Source of the DNA: Oscillospiraceae bacterium
GTDB lineage: Bacteria; Bacillota; Clostridia; Oscillospirales; Ruminococcaceae
Length of the DNA stretch: 20,157 nt
Direction: 5' to 3'
Assembly: GCA_017410745.1 (NCBI GenBank)
Contig: JAFPPJ010000223.1
Span: 1 to 20,157, forward strand
Shown here: positions 7,345 to 13,313 of the stretch, piece by piece
Layout: every line of letters starts with the position of its first letter
Position numbering within the stretch: position 1 is the first letter of the stretch
The notes under the pieces: generated by a model
Database searches by the model: none
What the model saw: only the letters and a program-made list of their open reading frames with translations
Told to the model about the DNA's origin: nothing
Translations under genes and position numbers: made by a program

Positions 7345-7779
7345 TCACTTCTCGAGCGCCGATATCTTGTCTATCCTGCGCTGATGCCTGCCGCCCTCGA
7401 AATCGGTGGCAAAGAACGTATCTGCGATCTCGCACGCAAGTCCTGCGCCTATGACCCTGCCGCCGAGACAGAGCACATTGGCATTGTTGTGCAGCCTTGT
7501 GTACTTGGCCATGTAGCAGTCGGTGCACAGCGCCGCGCGTATGCCGTCTATCTTGTTTGCCGCGATGGAGATGCCTATGCCCGTACCGCATATGAGCACT
7601 GCCTTCTCAGCTTCGCCCGAGATCACCTTTGCACATACCTCCTGTGCCACATCGGGATAGTCCACGCTCTCCCCGTTCTCACTGCCTGCCTCCGTTACAA
7701 GGAAGCCCTTTGCCCTGAGATGCTCGGCAAGCTCCTTCCTCAGTTCAAATCCGCCGTGATCGCTGCCTATTATGATCAT
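7345..7779 (-). CDS. rpiB: Ribose-5-phosphate isomerase B (RpiB/LacAB family)
   Basis: The 144-residue product interconverts ribose 5-phosphate and ribulose 5-phosphate, linking the pentose phosphate pathway to PRPP supply. GSDHGG (5-10) and ICGTGIGISIAANK (63-76, catalytic Cys64) are the family signatures; RLHNNANVL (95-103) and GGRHQRR (129-135) carry phosphate-binding His and Arg residues. I choose the ATG at 7779 rather than an in-frame ATG six codons upstream, because AAGGAG sits seven bases before it and the protein then begins at the usual MIIIGSDHGG. An allose or galactose 6-phosphate isomerase role is possible in this superfamily but less likely next to upp. It lies 28 bases after the VanY-type gene and 10 bases before upp. 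Confidence 0.95.
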   Translation of the reverse strand: MIIIGSDHGGFELRKELAEHLRAKGFLVTEAGSENGESVDYPDVAQEVCAKVISGEAEKAVLICGTGIGISIAANKIDGIRAALCTDCYMAKYTRLHNNANVLCLGGRVIGAGLACEIADTFFATDFEGGRHQRRIDKISALEK

Positions 7780-7807
7780 ATCAATTCTCCTTATCAAGAG
7801 TTTGTGT

Positions 7808-9538
7808 TCAGTCTGCGTACTTCGACTCTACGCCGAGATATTCCTCAAGGGAAAGACCGCTCTCATATACCTTCTTTGCTTCATCCTTGCCCAGATAGCG
7901 GATGTGCCACGGTTCAAACATATAGCCCGTGAAGTTCTCCTTGCCCTCGGGGAAACGGATTATGAAGCCGTATTCATGAGCGTGATCCTTGAGCCATGTG
8001 TATTCGGGAGTGTCGCCGAAGGACTCGTCTATGCTGTTGAGGTCGAAGCAAAGTCCCGTCTGATGCTCGGAATAGCCGGGTCTCGCGGAATAGGTGTCCG
8101 CCTCGGTCTTGCCGCTGCGCTCTACATACTGGTCGTATATGGTCTTCTGACGCTCATAGCTGCGGAAGCCCGATGATACGAATATATTTAGTCCCTCTCC
8201 GGATGCTGCGGTGATGAGCTCATCCACTGCCTTCTGTGCCTCGGGGTCAACGCCGGGGTTGTAGTCCGAGGGGAGCGGATAGGACTTGTTCACGATCATG
8301 ATGCCGTCTATATATGTGGGCTCTGATGCGCTCGACTTTACTCTGACAGCCACGTTCGACTCCACATCGGGGTCGGACTCGGACTGTACCGTCACGATGC
8401 ATTCGCCCACGCCCACTGCGGTGATATTGCCGCTGTGATCGACAGTAGCCACGTTCTCATCGGAGGATGACCATATCTCGCTCTTGTCGTATGCATCATC
8501 GGGGAACATGGTAACTATGGGCATAACCGTCTGACCTATCTCAAGGTCGGTGCTGTAGAAGGTGAGCGTTATCTGCTTTACCGCGCCGGGACGGTCATTG
8601 TCGGATATCTTTATGAAGTCGTCGGGATCCTCGCCCTCATCGGCAAGAGCCGCAGAGGTGGCCGCCGCTTCGATGGTCTCAACGGAGGGGAGAGTATCTG
8701 CCATATCCGCAGAGCCGCCCGACCTGTCAAGATAGAGGTCGCCGTTTACATGGACGGTGACGGTGGTGTATACCTCGGGGCGTGCCGCTGCCTTTACCGT
8801 GATGGTAGCATAGCCCGGTGCGACTGCGGTGATGTTGCCCTTTTCATCGACGGTGGCAACGCTCTCATCGGAGGATGACCATATCTCGCGTATATCGTCG
8901 GCATAGTCGGGATACATGGTGACATAGGGCATATCAGTATCGCCCACATCCATGTCTATGCTGTTGTAGGTGAGCTCTATGCGGCGAACGGTATCGTCGT
9001 CGTATTCACTGTCATAGCCGTAGTAGTCGTCCGCATCGTATACTCGCACACTGACTGTGGCAAATACCTTCGGGTTCTTTTCGGAGGTGACGGTGACGGT
9101 GGTATATCCGGGTGCTACGCCCGTAATGTTGCCCTTTTCATCGACGGTGGCGATATTCGTATTCTCGCTCTTCCATATCTCGCCCTTGTCGGACTCGGAA
9201 GCGGTCTCGGGATACATTGTGACATAGGGCATGAAGGTATCGCCTATCTCCACCTCTATCGCATAGTATGAGAGCTCGATGCCGTTTATGGGTGAAGGTG
9301 CATTCGTCTGCTGCACCTCTGAGGGCGGAGCCTGTACATCCGCTATCTGTGCGGAAGCATCCGTCTCCTCGGGGTCGGCAGCCCATGTCTCCGCAGGAGC
9401 GGTGGTCTGCACCGGTGCTGTATCGGGAATATCGGTGTTCACATTCTGATTATTGCCCTGTTCGGGATTATTTGAGGAGCAGGCGGCAAATAAAAGTGCA
9501 GCAAGAGCCGCAGCTGCAAATCTTGATCTGTTCTTCAT
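7808..9538 (-). CDS. Lipoprotein with three Big_2 (Ig-like) domains and a VanY-type D,D-carboxypeptidase
   Basis: I start the gene at the ATG at 9538: AAAAGGGGA lies upstream and the N-terminus MKNRSRFAAAALAALLFAAC is a lipoprotein signal with Cys20 as lipid anchor. The 576-residue product has a Pro/Thr/Glu/Gln-rich linker (about 25-82). Three bacterial Ig-like Big_2 domains follow (about 83-166, 184-264, 320-401), each with the pattern VDEKGNIT or VDHSGNIT then G-x-x-x-x-T-V. A C-terminal VanY peptidase domain ends it (about 411-566). Zinc ligands are visible as SEHQTGLCFD (His492, Asp499) and EPWH (His545). The family trims the terminal D-alanine from peptidoglycan stem peptides outside the cell; whether this is housekeeping or vancomycin-related cannot be told, but no vanHAX genes are here. 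It leads an operon with rpiB and upp, behind a consensus promoter and a 128-base structured leader. Confidence 0.93.
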   Translation of the reverse strand: MKNRSRFAAAALAALLFAACSSNNPEQGNNQNVNTDIPDTAPVQTTAPAETWAADPEETDASAQIADVQAPPSEVQQTNAPSPINGIELSYYAIEVEIGDTFMPYVTMYPETASESDKGEIWKSENTNIATVDEKGNITGVAPGYTTVTVTSEKNPKVFATVSVRVYDADDYYGYDSEYDDDTVRRIELTYNSIDMDVGDTDMPYVTMYPDYADDIREIWSSSDESVATVDEKGNITAVAPGYATITVKAAARPEVYTTVTVHVNGDLYLDRSGGSADMADTLPSVETIEAAATSAALADEGEDPDDFIKISDNDRPGAVKQITLTFYSTDLEIGQTVMPIVTMFPDDAYDKSEIWSSSDENVATVDHSGNITAVGVGECIVTVQSESDPDVESNVAVRVKSSASEPTYIDGIMIVNKSYPLPSDYNPGVDPEAQKAVDELITAASGEGLNIFVSSGFRSYERQKTIYDQYVERSGKTEADTYSARPGYSEHQTGLCFDLNSIDESFGDTPEYTWLKDHAHEYGFIIRFPEGKENFTGYMFEPWHIRYLGKDEAKKVYESGLSLEEYLGVESKYAD

Positions 9539-9579
9539 GCTTTTCCCCTTTTCTGTTTGCAAAAGACTTACGAAAGGAT

Positions 9580-9617
9580 GCCCGCCGCATGAGCCGCTCA
9601 TCGGCACTGTCACGGGC
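9580..9617 (-). promoter_or_regulatory. Structured leader of the VanY-type lipoprotein gene
   Basis: Between the predicted transcription start (about 9666) and the start codon lies a nested stem: GCCC (9580-9583) with GGGC (9614-9617), GCCG (9584-9587) with CGGC (9602-9605), and ATGAG with CTCAT (9589-9593, 9597-9601) around a CCG loop. No U-tract follows, so it is not a plain terminator. It does not match any riboswitch class that I can recall. Confidence 0.5.
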
Positions 9618-9672
9618 AATGGGCGTGTCCCGCACATCACTTGTGGGGTGTGTGTAAGGACATCACTCTATT

Positions 9673-9701
9673 ATTATAGCATATTCCGTTTCGTTTTTCA
9701 A
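9673..9701 (-). promoter_or_regulatory. Promoter of the VanY-rpiB-upp operon
   Basis: On the minus strand, TTGAAA (9701-9696), a 17-base spacer and TATAAT (9678-9673) precede the VanY-type gene, giving a leader of about 128 bases. An inverted repeat (9720-9756) lies just upstream of the -35. Confidence 0.85.
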
Positions 9702-9719
9702 CAGGGGACGGAAAAAATT

Positions 9720-9756
9720 ATTACAAAATTAATCGTCATTTTAACCATTTTGTAAT
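9720..9756. repeat. 10-bp inverted repeat ATTACAAAAT / ATTTTGTAAT
   Basis: Perfect 10-bp arms at 9720-9729 and 9747-9756 with a 17-base spacer sit 18 bases upstream of the VanY-type gene's -35 box and 35 bases from a diverging plus-strand promoter. The TTACAA and TTGTAA ends resemble the dyads at 9862-9941, suggesting operator sites. Confidence 0.6.
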
Positions 9757-9791
9757 CATAATTATCGTACAGTTTTTTGGGTTTGGTCTAC

Positions 9792-9820
9792 TTGACATTT
9801 TGCCGCCTTTATGGTATCAT
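9792..9820 (+). promoter_or_regulatory. Plus-strand promoter P1
   Basis: TTGACA (9792-9797), 17 bases, TATCAT (9815-9820). It diverges from the VanY-type operon promoter and has no protein gene downstream. A transcript from it would pass the dyad repeats and could end at the terminator at 10083-10108. Confidence 0.7.
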
Positions 9821-9861
9821 AATATCACAACAACTGATGCGGCCAATGAGCTTGACATTGT

Positions 9862-9941
9862 TACAATCTGTATAGTAGCTTCATTGCAGTACAATTTGTA
9901 TAACCGCGAGGCACTTGATTTGTGCATCTATACAAATTGTA
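9862..9941. repeat. Three copies of the dyad TACAA-N-TTGTA (operator-like)
   Basis: TACAATCTGTATAG at 9862-9875, TACAATTTGTATA at 9890-9902, and the same 13-mer inverted at 9929-9941. The last two form perfect 13-bp arms around a 26-base spacer that itself holds GCAC/GTGC (9911-9914, 9922-9925). Each copy contains the small palindrome TACAA-T-TTGTA, with one change in the first. They lie between two plus-strand promoters, as expected of repressor sites, but the same sequence could also fold as a hairpin in RNA. Confidence 0.75.
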
Positions 9942-9961
9942 AAAAAGTTACTTTCACAGTA

Positions 9962-9990
9962 TTGACTACCGGTGATAAATGCGGTATAAT
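9962..9990 (+). promoter_or_regulatory. Plus-strand promoter P3, driving a small RNA candidate
   Basis: TTGACT (9962-9967), 17 bases, TATAAT (9985-9990), close to perfect consensus. The start would fall near 9997, exactly where a hairpin begins. The inverted dyad ends 20 bases upstream of the -35. Confidence 0.85.
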
Positions 9991-9996
9991 ACAGAT

Positions 9997-10108
9997 GATG
10001 TTAAGTTCTTATTATAAGTTAACATCCGTTTTGTTGTCTCCTTTCTTTTGTTCTACACATAATTTGTTATTATCTCAGTTTCGGTCAGCATATGCTGGCC
10101 ATTTTTTT
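9997..10108 (+). ncRNA. Candidate small RNA, about 112 nt
   Basis: This is the only plus-strand transcription unit I find: a near-consensus promoter (9962-9990) followed 93 bases later by an intrinsic terminator (10083-10108). The predicted 5' end opens with a hairpin, GATGTTAA (9997-10004) with TTAACATC (10019-10026), extended by two more A-T pairs. A long unpaired U-rich region follows and contains CTCCTTTC (10038-10045), the complement of GAAAGGAG, so it could pair with ribosome binding sites of mRNAs. An ATG frame exists but lacks any ribosome binding site and reads through the terminator, so it is not a credible gene. 5' hairpin, open pyrimidine-rich region and terminator stem form the usual plan of a regulatory RNA. 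I do not recognise a known family. Confidence 0.6.
10083..10108 (+). terminator. Intrinsic terminator of the small RNA candidate
   Basis: GGTCAGCAT and ATGCTGGCC (10083-10100) pair over the whole length with one G-U, folding with a small loop, and are followed by A and seven T. The T-run is on the plus strand, where no protein gene ends. Confidence 0.88.
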
Positions 10109-10143
10109 GTCCTCTGATATTCTACAATCAGTAATATCAATAA

Positions 10144-10308
10144 GAGTCTGGAGTGTGAAGAGCGGAGTTTGGAGTTAATATCCTGAATAGTACAGAGTAA
10201 CAGGTTACCTCTGCTTTGTGCTGTTATCATCATCCCACATGAATATTTATAAGACATATATGTCCCGTCAGTAACTCCACACTCCAAACTCACCTTAACT
10301 CCAAACTC
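10144..10308. repeat. GAGTTTG heptamer repeats in inverted orientation around a hairpin
   Basis: Left block 10144-10178 reads as five heptamers: GAGTCTG, GAGTGTG, AAGAGCG, GAGTTTG, GAGTTAA. Right block 10271-10308, read on the minus strand, is GAGTTTG, GAGTTAA, three bases, GAGTTTG, GAGTGTG, GAGTTAC. Between them lies a hairpin CAGAG-TAAC / GTTA-C-CTCTG (10194-10214, one bulge). The layout is like a small non-coding mobile unit of about 165 bases with imperfect terminal inverted repeats, ending 3 bases before the nth stop codon. No target-site duplication is evident. Confidence 0.7.
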
Positions 10309-10311
10309 ATA

Positions 10312-10941
10312 CTAAATCCTGCATTCATATCCATCAAGTGCCGCTTTTATGGGGCAGTCCCCGCAGCGGGGATTCCTTGCGGTGCATACATCCCTGCCGA
10401 AGAGTACGAACCTGTGGCACAGGTCGGAGCTCTTGTCCTCGGGGAGCAGCGCGCGCAGATCCTTCTCCACGGTCAGCGGATCCTTTGACTCCGTGAAGCC
10501 CAGCCTGCCGCTTATCCTGATGCAGTGTGTGTCGCATACCACCGCAGGCTTGCCGAATACGTCCCCTACTATGAGATTGGCGGTCTTGCGCCCTATCCCG
10601 GGCAGCTTCGTCAGCTCCTCCACCGTGTCGGGTATCACCTTGCCGCGGTCGAGCAGCGCACGGCACATATCCCTGATGCTCACCGCCTTGGTGTGATACA
10701 GCCCGCAGGAACGGATATATTCCTCTATCTCCGAGACCTCCGCCGCAGCGAAGTCCTCTATCGTAGGGAAGCGCTCAAACAGCGCGGGCGTGACCATATT
10801 GACCCTGGCATCCGTACACTGAGCGGACAGCCTTGCCGCTATCATAAGCTGATAGGGCTCATCATAGGTGAGAGAGCATACCGCATCGGGGTATACCCTT
10901 TCAAGGACGGAAATAACGATGTCGGCGCGTTGTTTATCCAT
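10312..10941 (-). CDS. nth: Endonuclease III, base-excision repair glycosylase/lyase
   Basis: The 209-residue enzyme removes oxidised pyrimidines and cuts the abasic site in base excision repair. The helix-hairpin-helix LPGIGRKTAN (113-122) carries the catalytic Lys119, and CDTH (136-139) holds the catalytic Asp137. The iron-sulfur region has Cys186, Cys193, Cys196 and Cys207. The usual spacing is C-x6-C-x2-C-x5-C; here the last gap is ten residues, and Leu202 occupies the normal fourth position, so cluster binding may differ. The start at 10941 is chosen because GGGAGGG lies upstream and because the upstream in-frame extension would read through a hairpin (10972-10995). It is the last gene after holB, ricT and a small membrane protein, and that hairpin probably limits readthrough into it. 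Confidence 0.95.
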   Translation of the reverse strand: MDKQRADIVISVLERVYPDAVCSLTYDEPYQLMIAARLSAQCTDARVNMVTPALFERFPTIEDFAAAEVSEIEEYIRSCGLYHTKAVSIRDMCRALLDRGKVIPDTVEELTKLPGIGRKTANLIVGDVFGKPAVVCDTHCIRISGRLGFTESKDPLTVEKDLRALLPEDKSSDLCHRFVLFGRDVCTARNPRCGDCPIKAALDGYECRI

Positions 10942-10971
10942 ATTGCCCTCCCTGCTTTTACATGAAGAACT

Positions 10972-10995
10972 CCCCCGATCCGTGACGGTCGGGGG
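10972..10995 (-). terminator. Hairpin between the small membrane protein gene and nth
   Basis: CCCCCGA (10972-10978) pairs with TCGGGGG (10989-10995), with an inner CCG/CGG. It starts seven bases after the small gene's stop. Downstream on the minus strand is AGTTCTTC, a weak U-tract, while the plus side has ATCTTTTT, so it may be leaky, attenuating nth rather than ending the operon. Confidence 0.65.
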
Positions 10996-11002
10996 ATCTT
11001 TT

Positions 11003-11170
11003 TCAGAACGGCAGCTCGTCGTGATCCTTGAATGATATATATCCGTTCTTCTCACGGATACCGAGTGCGAACTGTACGATCATGAGCACTACCGCAGCGG
11101 TGGTGGTGGTGAATGTAACGAGGAGAAGTATGCTCCTTGCTATTGAAAGTCCCTTGTGATTGTAAAACAT
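11003..11170 (-). CDS. Small single-span membrane protein, 55 residues
   Basis: An ATG at 11170 preceded by AAGGAGG opens a 55-codon frame ending at a TGA at 11003. The protein starts MFYNHKGLSIARS, has one hydrophobic span (about residues 13-38, LLLVTFTTTTAAVVLMIVQF) and ends in a charged tail rich in Lys, Asp, Glu and His. By the positive-inside rule the orientation is uncertain, since both ends carry positive charge. The gene begins 11 bases after ricT stops, with its ribosome binding site touching the ricT stop codon, and is followed by a hairpin. Position, ribosome binding site and terminator make a real gene likely. I do not recognise a family; similar small membrane proteins often act on a larger partner, but nothing here shows which. 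Confidence 0.8.
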   Translation of the reverse strand: MFYNHKGLSIARSILLLVTFTTTTAAVVLMIVQFALGIREKNGYISFKDHDELPF

Positions 11171-11181
11171 AGTTTGCCTCC

Positions 11182-12042
11182 TTATTCAAGCTTTTTTAGA
11201 TTTTTCATCTCATCCTTATCGACCTTGGAGCGTCCCTCCTTGATAAGGGTGACATCCTTCTTGTCAAATACCTGCGGCGGATCGTCCGACTTCTCCGGAC
11301 GCACCCTGAGCTTGCCCGTGATGAGGTTTACCTCCTCCACATAGCCCCTGAATGCGGGAGTGGATACATATGCTCCGGGCTTCGGAGTGGTCTTGTATTC
11401 CTTCTCGTAGAAATCCTGCTCATATTTCAGGCAGCACATAAGTCTGCCGCAAGTTCCGGATATTTTGGTGGGATTGAGGGAGAGCCCCTGATCCTTCGCC
11501 ATCTTGATGGACACGGGCTGGAACTCCGTGAGGAAGGTCTTGCAGCAGAAGGGCCTGCCGCATACGCCGAGACCGCCGAGCATCTTTGCCTCGTCCCTGA
11601 CGCCTATCTGACGCAGCTCGATCCTCATGCGGAATATGCCCGCCAGATCCTTTACCAGTTCCCTGAAGTCCACTCTGTTGTCCGCAGTGAAATAGAAGAG
11701 CAGCTTTGAGTTGTCGAAGGTGCATTCCACGTCCACGAGCTTCATGTCGAGCTTGTGCTTGAGTATGCGCTCCTCGCATATCTTAGCGGCATTCTTCTCC
11801 TTCTGCCTGTTATTCTCTACCGTGCGCAGATCCTTCTCTGTCGCGATGCGCATTATCTTGCGCAGCGGTGCTACTATGCGGCTGTCATCGACCGTGTGCG
11901 GTCCTTCCACGACCTCGCCGCATTCTACGCCGCGTGAGGTCTCTACGATGACCTTGTCCCCCTCCTTCGGGGAAAGTCCGCCGGGCGAGAACGAATATGT
12001 CTTGCCCTTATCCTTGAAACGAATTCCGATTATTTCGGTCAT
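11182..12042 (-). CDS. ricT: RicT/YaaT, PSP1-domain regulatory protein
   Basis: The 286-residue protein matches YaaT/RicT of Bacillus subtilis. There, with RicA and RicF, it forms an iron-sulfur complex needed with RNase Y for maturation of certain mRNAs, and it affects sporulation, competence and biofilm formation. The PSP1 domain covers roughly 1-210. Two conserved cysteine groups are visible, GVCGRPFCC (159-167; Cys161, 166, 167) and CGRLMCC (198-204; Cys198, 203, 204). The start codon overlaps the holB stop as ATGA, and AAAGGA lies inside the end of holB, so the two are translationally coupled. The same holB-yaaT adjacency occurs in B. subtilis, which supports both assignments. The C-terminus is short and Lys-rich. 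Confidence 0.95.
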   Translation of the reverse strand: MTEIIGIRFKDKGKTYSFSPGGLSPKEGDKVIVETSRGVECGEVVEGPHTVDDSRIVAPLRKIMRIATEKDLRTVENNRQKEKNAAKICEERILKHKLDMKLVDVECTFDNSKLLFYFTADNRVDFRELVKDLAGIFRMRIELRQIGVRDEAKMLGGLGVCGRPFCCKTFLTEFQPVSIKMAKDQGLSLNPTKISGTCGRLMCCLKYEQDFYEKEYKTTPKPGAYVSTPAFRGYVEEVNLITGKLRVRPEKSDDPPQVFDKKDVTLIKEGRSKVDKDEMKNLKKLE

Positions 12043-13022
12043 ATATGTCCTTTCCTTCCTGCTATCCTGCCCGCAAGCATTGCGGCCGCCGAGTCAAGAT
12101 TGCAGTTGAGTCCGCACAGCTGTGCGGTATATGTAAGACTGTCATACATCTGTATCAGCCGTGACGCGGGAAATGCCGACAGCTTTGCCGCCGATCCCCT
12201 GTCACATCCGATATATGAACCGGGCTGCGCGCCCGACTTCATCACTGCCGCATCGCGCACCACTGCGCAGAGCATACCAAGCATCTGCCTGAATACGTCC
12301 CTGTCGCGTATGCCCGAAAGCACCGCCGCCGCAGTATATTCGTCGCATACGGCACATGCCGCCGCAGTGCGCCGCACACGCTCGGCAAGGTCGAGCAGCT
12401 TCTCATCGCCCTCGAGCAGCTCTGTGCATCTGCCTATATTCCCGCCGAATGCATCCGCCGCACGGATAAGCTCCTCCTCCGGCCTGTCGGGATATGTGTC
12501 ATGCATATATTCCATGCAGGCATCCCTGTCCGCCGTGGTGATGTCTATCACCATAGAGCGGGATATGAGGGTTGGCAGGAATACCGAAAGGTCATCCCCC
12601 GTGAATATGAAATACACTGGGTCGGGCGGATCCTCGGTGACCTTGAGCATAGCGGCCTGTGCCGCATCCGACCATCCGCCGCAGTCGGTGATGAGGTATA
12701 CCTTCCTGTCGCAGTCATTTGGCGAAGTGTAGGCATCCGTGACGATATCGCGCATATCATCCACAGAGTATGATTTCTTTGACTTTTCTGCCGATATGCA
12801 GTCGGGGTGTACTCCCGACAGTATACGGCGGCATTCACGGCATACGCCGCATGGCCTGCCGTCATGCACATCCGAGCACAGGAGCATCATCGCGGTGTAT
12901 TTCGCCGCCGTCTTCTTGCCTGCGCCCTTTTCTCCGGTGATGATGTATGAATGCACGAACCTGCCGCTCTCCGACATCGCCGCAAGGGGCACGGAAAGGG
13001 TCTGCTTGGAATAAAGCTTCAT
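12039..13022 (-). CDS. holB: DNA polymerase III delta' subunit
   Basis: The 327-residue protein is the delta-prime component of the clamp loader that places the sliding clamp on primed DNA. The P-loop-like GEKGAGKKT is at 30-38. A zinc module has Cys49, Cys58, Cys61 and Cys64 with the expected C-x8-C-x2-C-x2-C spacing. MLKVTEDPP (about 143-151) corresponds to the family's L-K-x-x-E-E-P-P, and ISRS near 173 replaces the usual S-R-C sensor motif. The C-terminal collar domain is poorly conserved, as is normal. A consensus promoter ends about 20 bases before the start codon, and the ribosome binding site is a modest GGCGGTG. It overlaps ricT by four bases and heads the holB-ricT-small protein-nth unit. 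tmk and yaaQ, its partners upstream in Bacillus, are not here; mfd is. Confidence 0.93.
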   Translation of the reverse strand: MKLYSKQTLSVPLAAMSESGRFVHSYIITGEKGAGKKTAAKYTAMMLLCSDVHDGRPCGVCRECRRILSGVHPDCISAEKSKKSYSVDDMRDIVTDAYTSPNDCDRKVYLITDCGGWSDAAQAAMLKVTEDPPDPVYFIFTGDDLSVFLPTLISRSMVIDITTADRDACMEYMHDTYPDRPEEELIRAADAFGGNIGRCTELLEGDEKLLDLAERVRRTAAACAVCDEYTAAAVLSGIRDRDVFRQMLGMLCAVVRDAAVMKSGAQPGSYIGCDRGSAAKLSAFPASRLIQMYDSLTYTAQLCGLNCNLDSAAAMLAGRIAGRKGHI

Positions 13023-13042
13023 ATCATCACCGCCTGTCCTTT

Positions 13043-13071
13043 ATTATATCATATTATGCGTACAATTTCAA
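13043..13071 (-). promoter_or_regulatory. Promoter of holB-ricT
   Basis: On the minus strand, TTGAAA (13071-13066), 17 bases, TATAAT (13048-13043), about 20 bases before the holB start. The transcript would have a very short leader. The -35 lies in the most diverged unit of the adjacent repeat array. Confidence 0.85.
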
Positions 13072-13313
13072 GTGGTAAGCCGAATTTATATATCATCGCA
13101 TATTCAGGCGGCTGTCGGCACTGCCTGCTTATAGCACAATGCGTGCTGTTTCAATCGGTACGCCGAATTTTTGTGCCCGCACATATGCATCAAAACCTTA
13201 AGTGGCTGTCGGCACCGCCTGCTTATAGCACAATGCATGCTGTTTCAACCGGTACGCCGAATTTCTGTGCCCGCACATATGCATCAAAGCATCAAGTGGC
13301 TGTCGGCACTGCC
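13066..13313. repeat. 94-bp tandem repeat between mfd and holB
   Basis: Two near-identical 94-bp units occupy 13110-13203 and 13204-13297. A further partial copy begins at 13298 inside the mfd 3' end, and a diverged copy (about 13023-13109) covers the holB promoter. Shared words include TATAGCACAATGC, GGTACGCCGAATTT and CACATATGCATCAAA. On the minus strand each full unit has TTGAAA and TATAAG 15 bases apart, aligned with the real holB promoter, and begins after a copy of the mfd tail sequence around its stop codon. No spacers of unrelated sequence are present. Confidence 0.92.

Noticed and set aside
9852..9876. Third plus-strand promoter, TTGACA with TATAGT
   Set aside because: The spacer is only 13 bases, too short for a normal sigma-A promoter; the TATAGT belongs to the repeated dyad.
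9800..10117. Plus-strand reading frame of 105 codons in the 9539-10311 gap
   Set aside because: It has no ribosome binding site, spans two promoters, the dyads and the terminator, and has no domain-like composition.
10144..10308. Insertion sequence remnant
   Set aside because: No transposase fragment or target duplication is visible; only short heptamer blocks in inverted orientation remain, so it is reported as a repeat unit.
13110..13297. Possible CRISPR array
   Set aside because: The 94-bp units abut directly and are nearly identical throughout, with no unique spacers; repeats are too long and too few.
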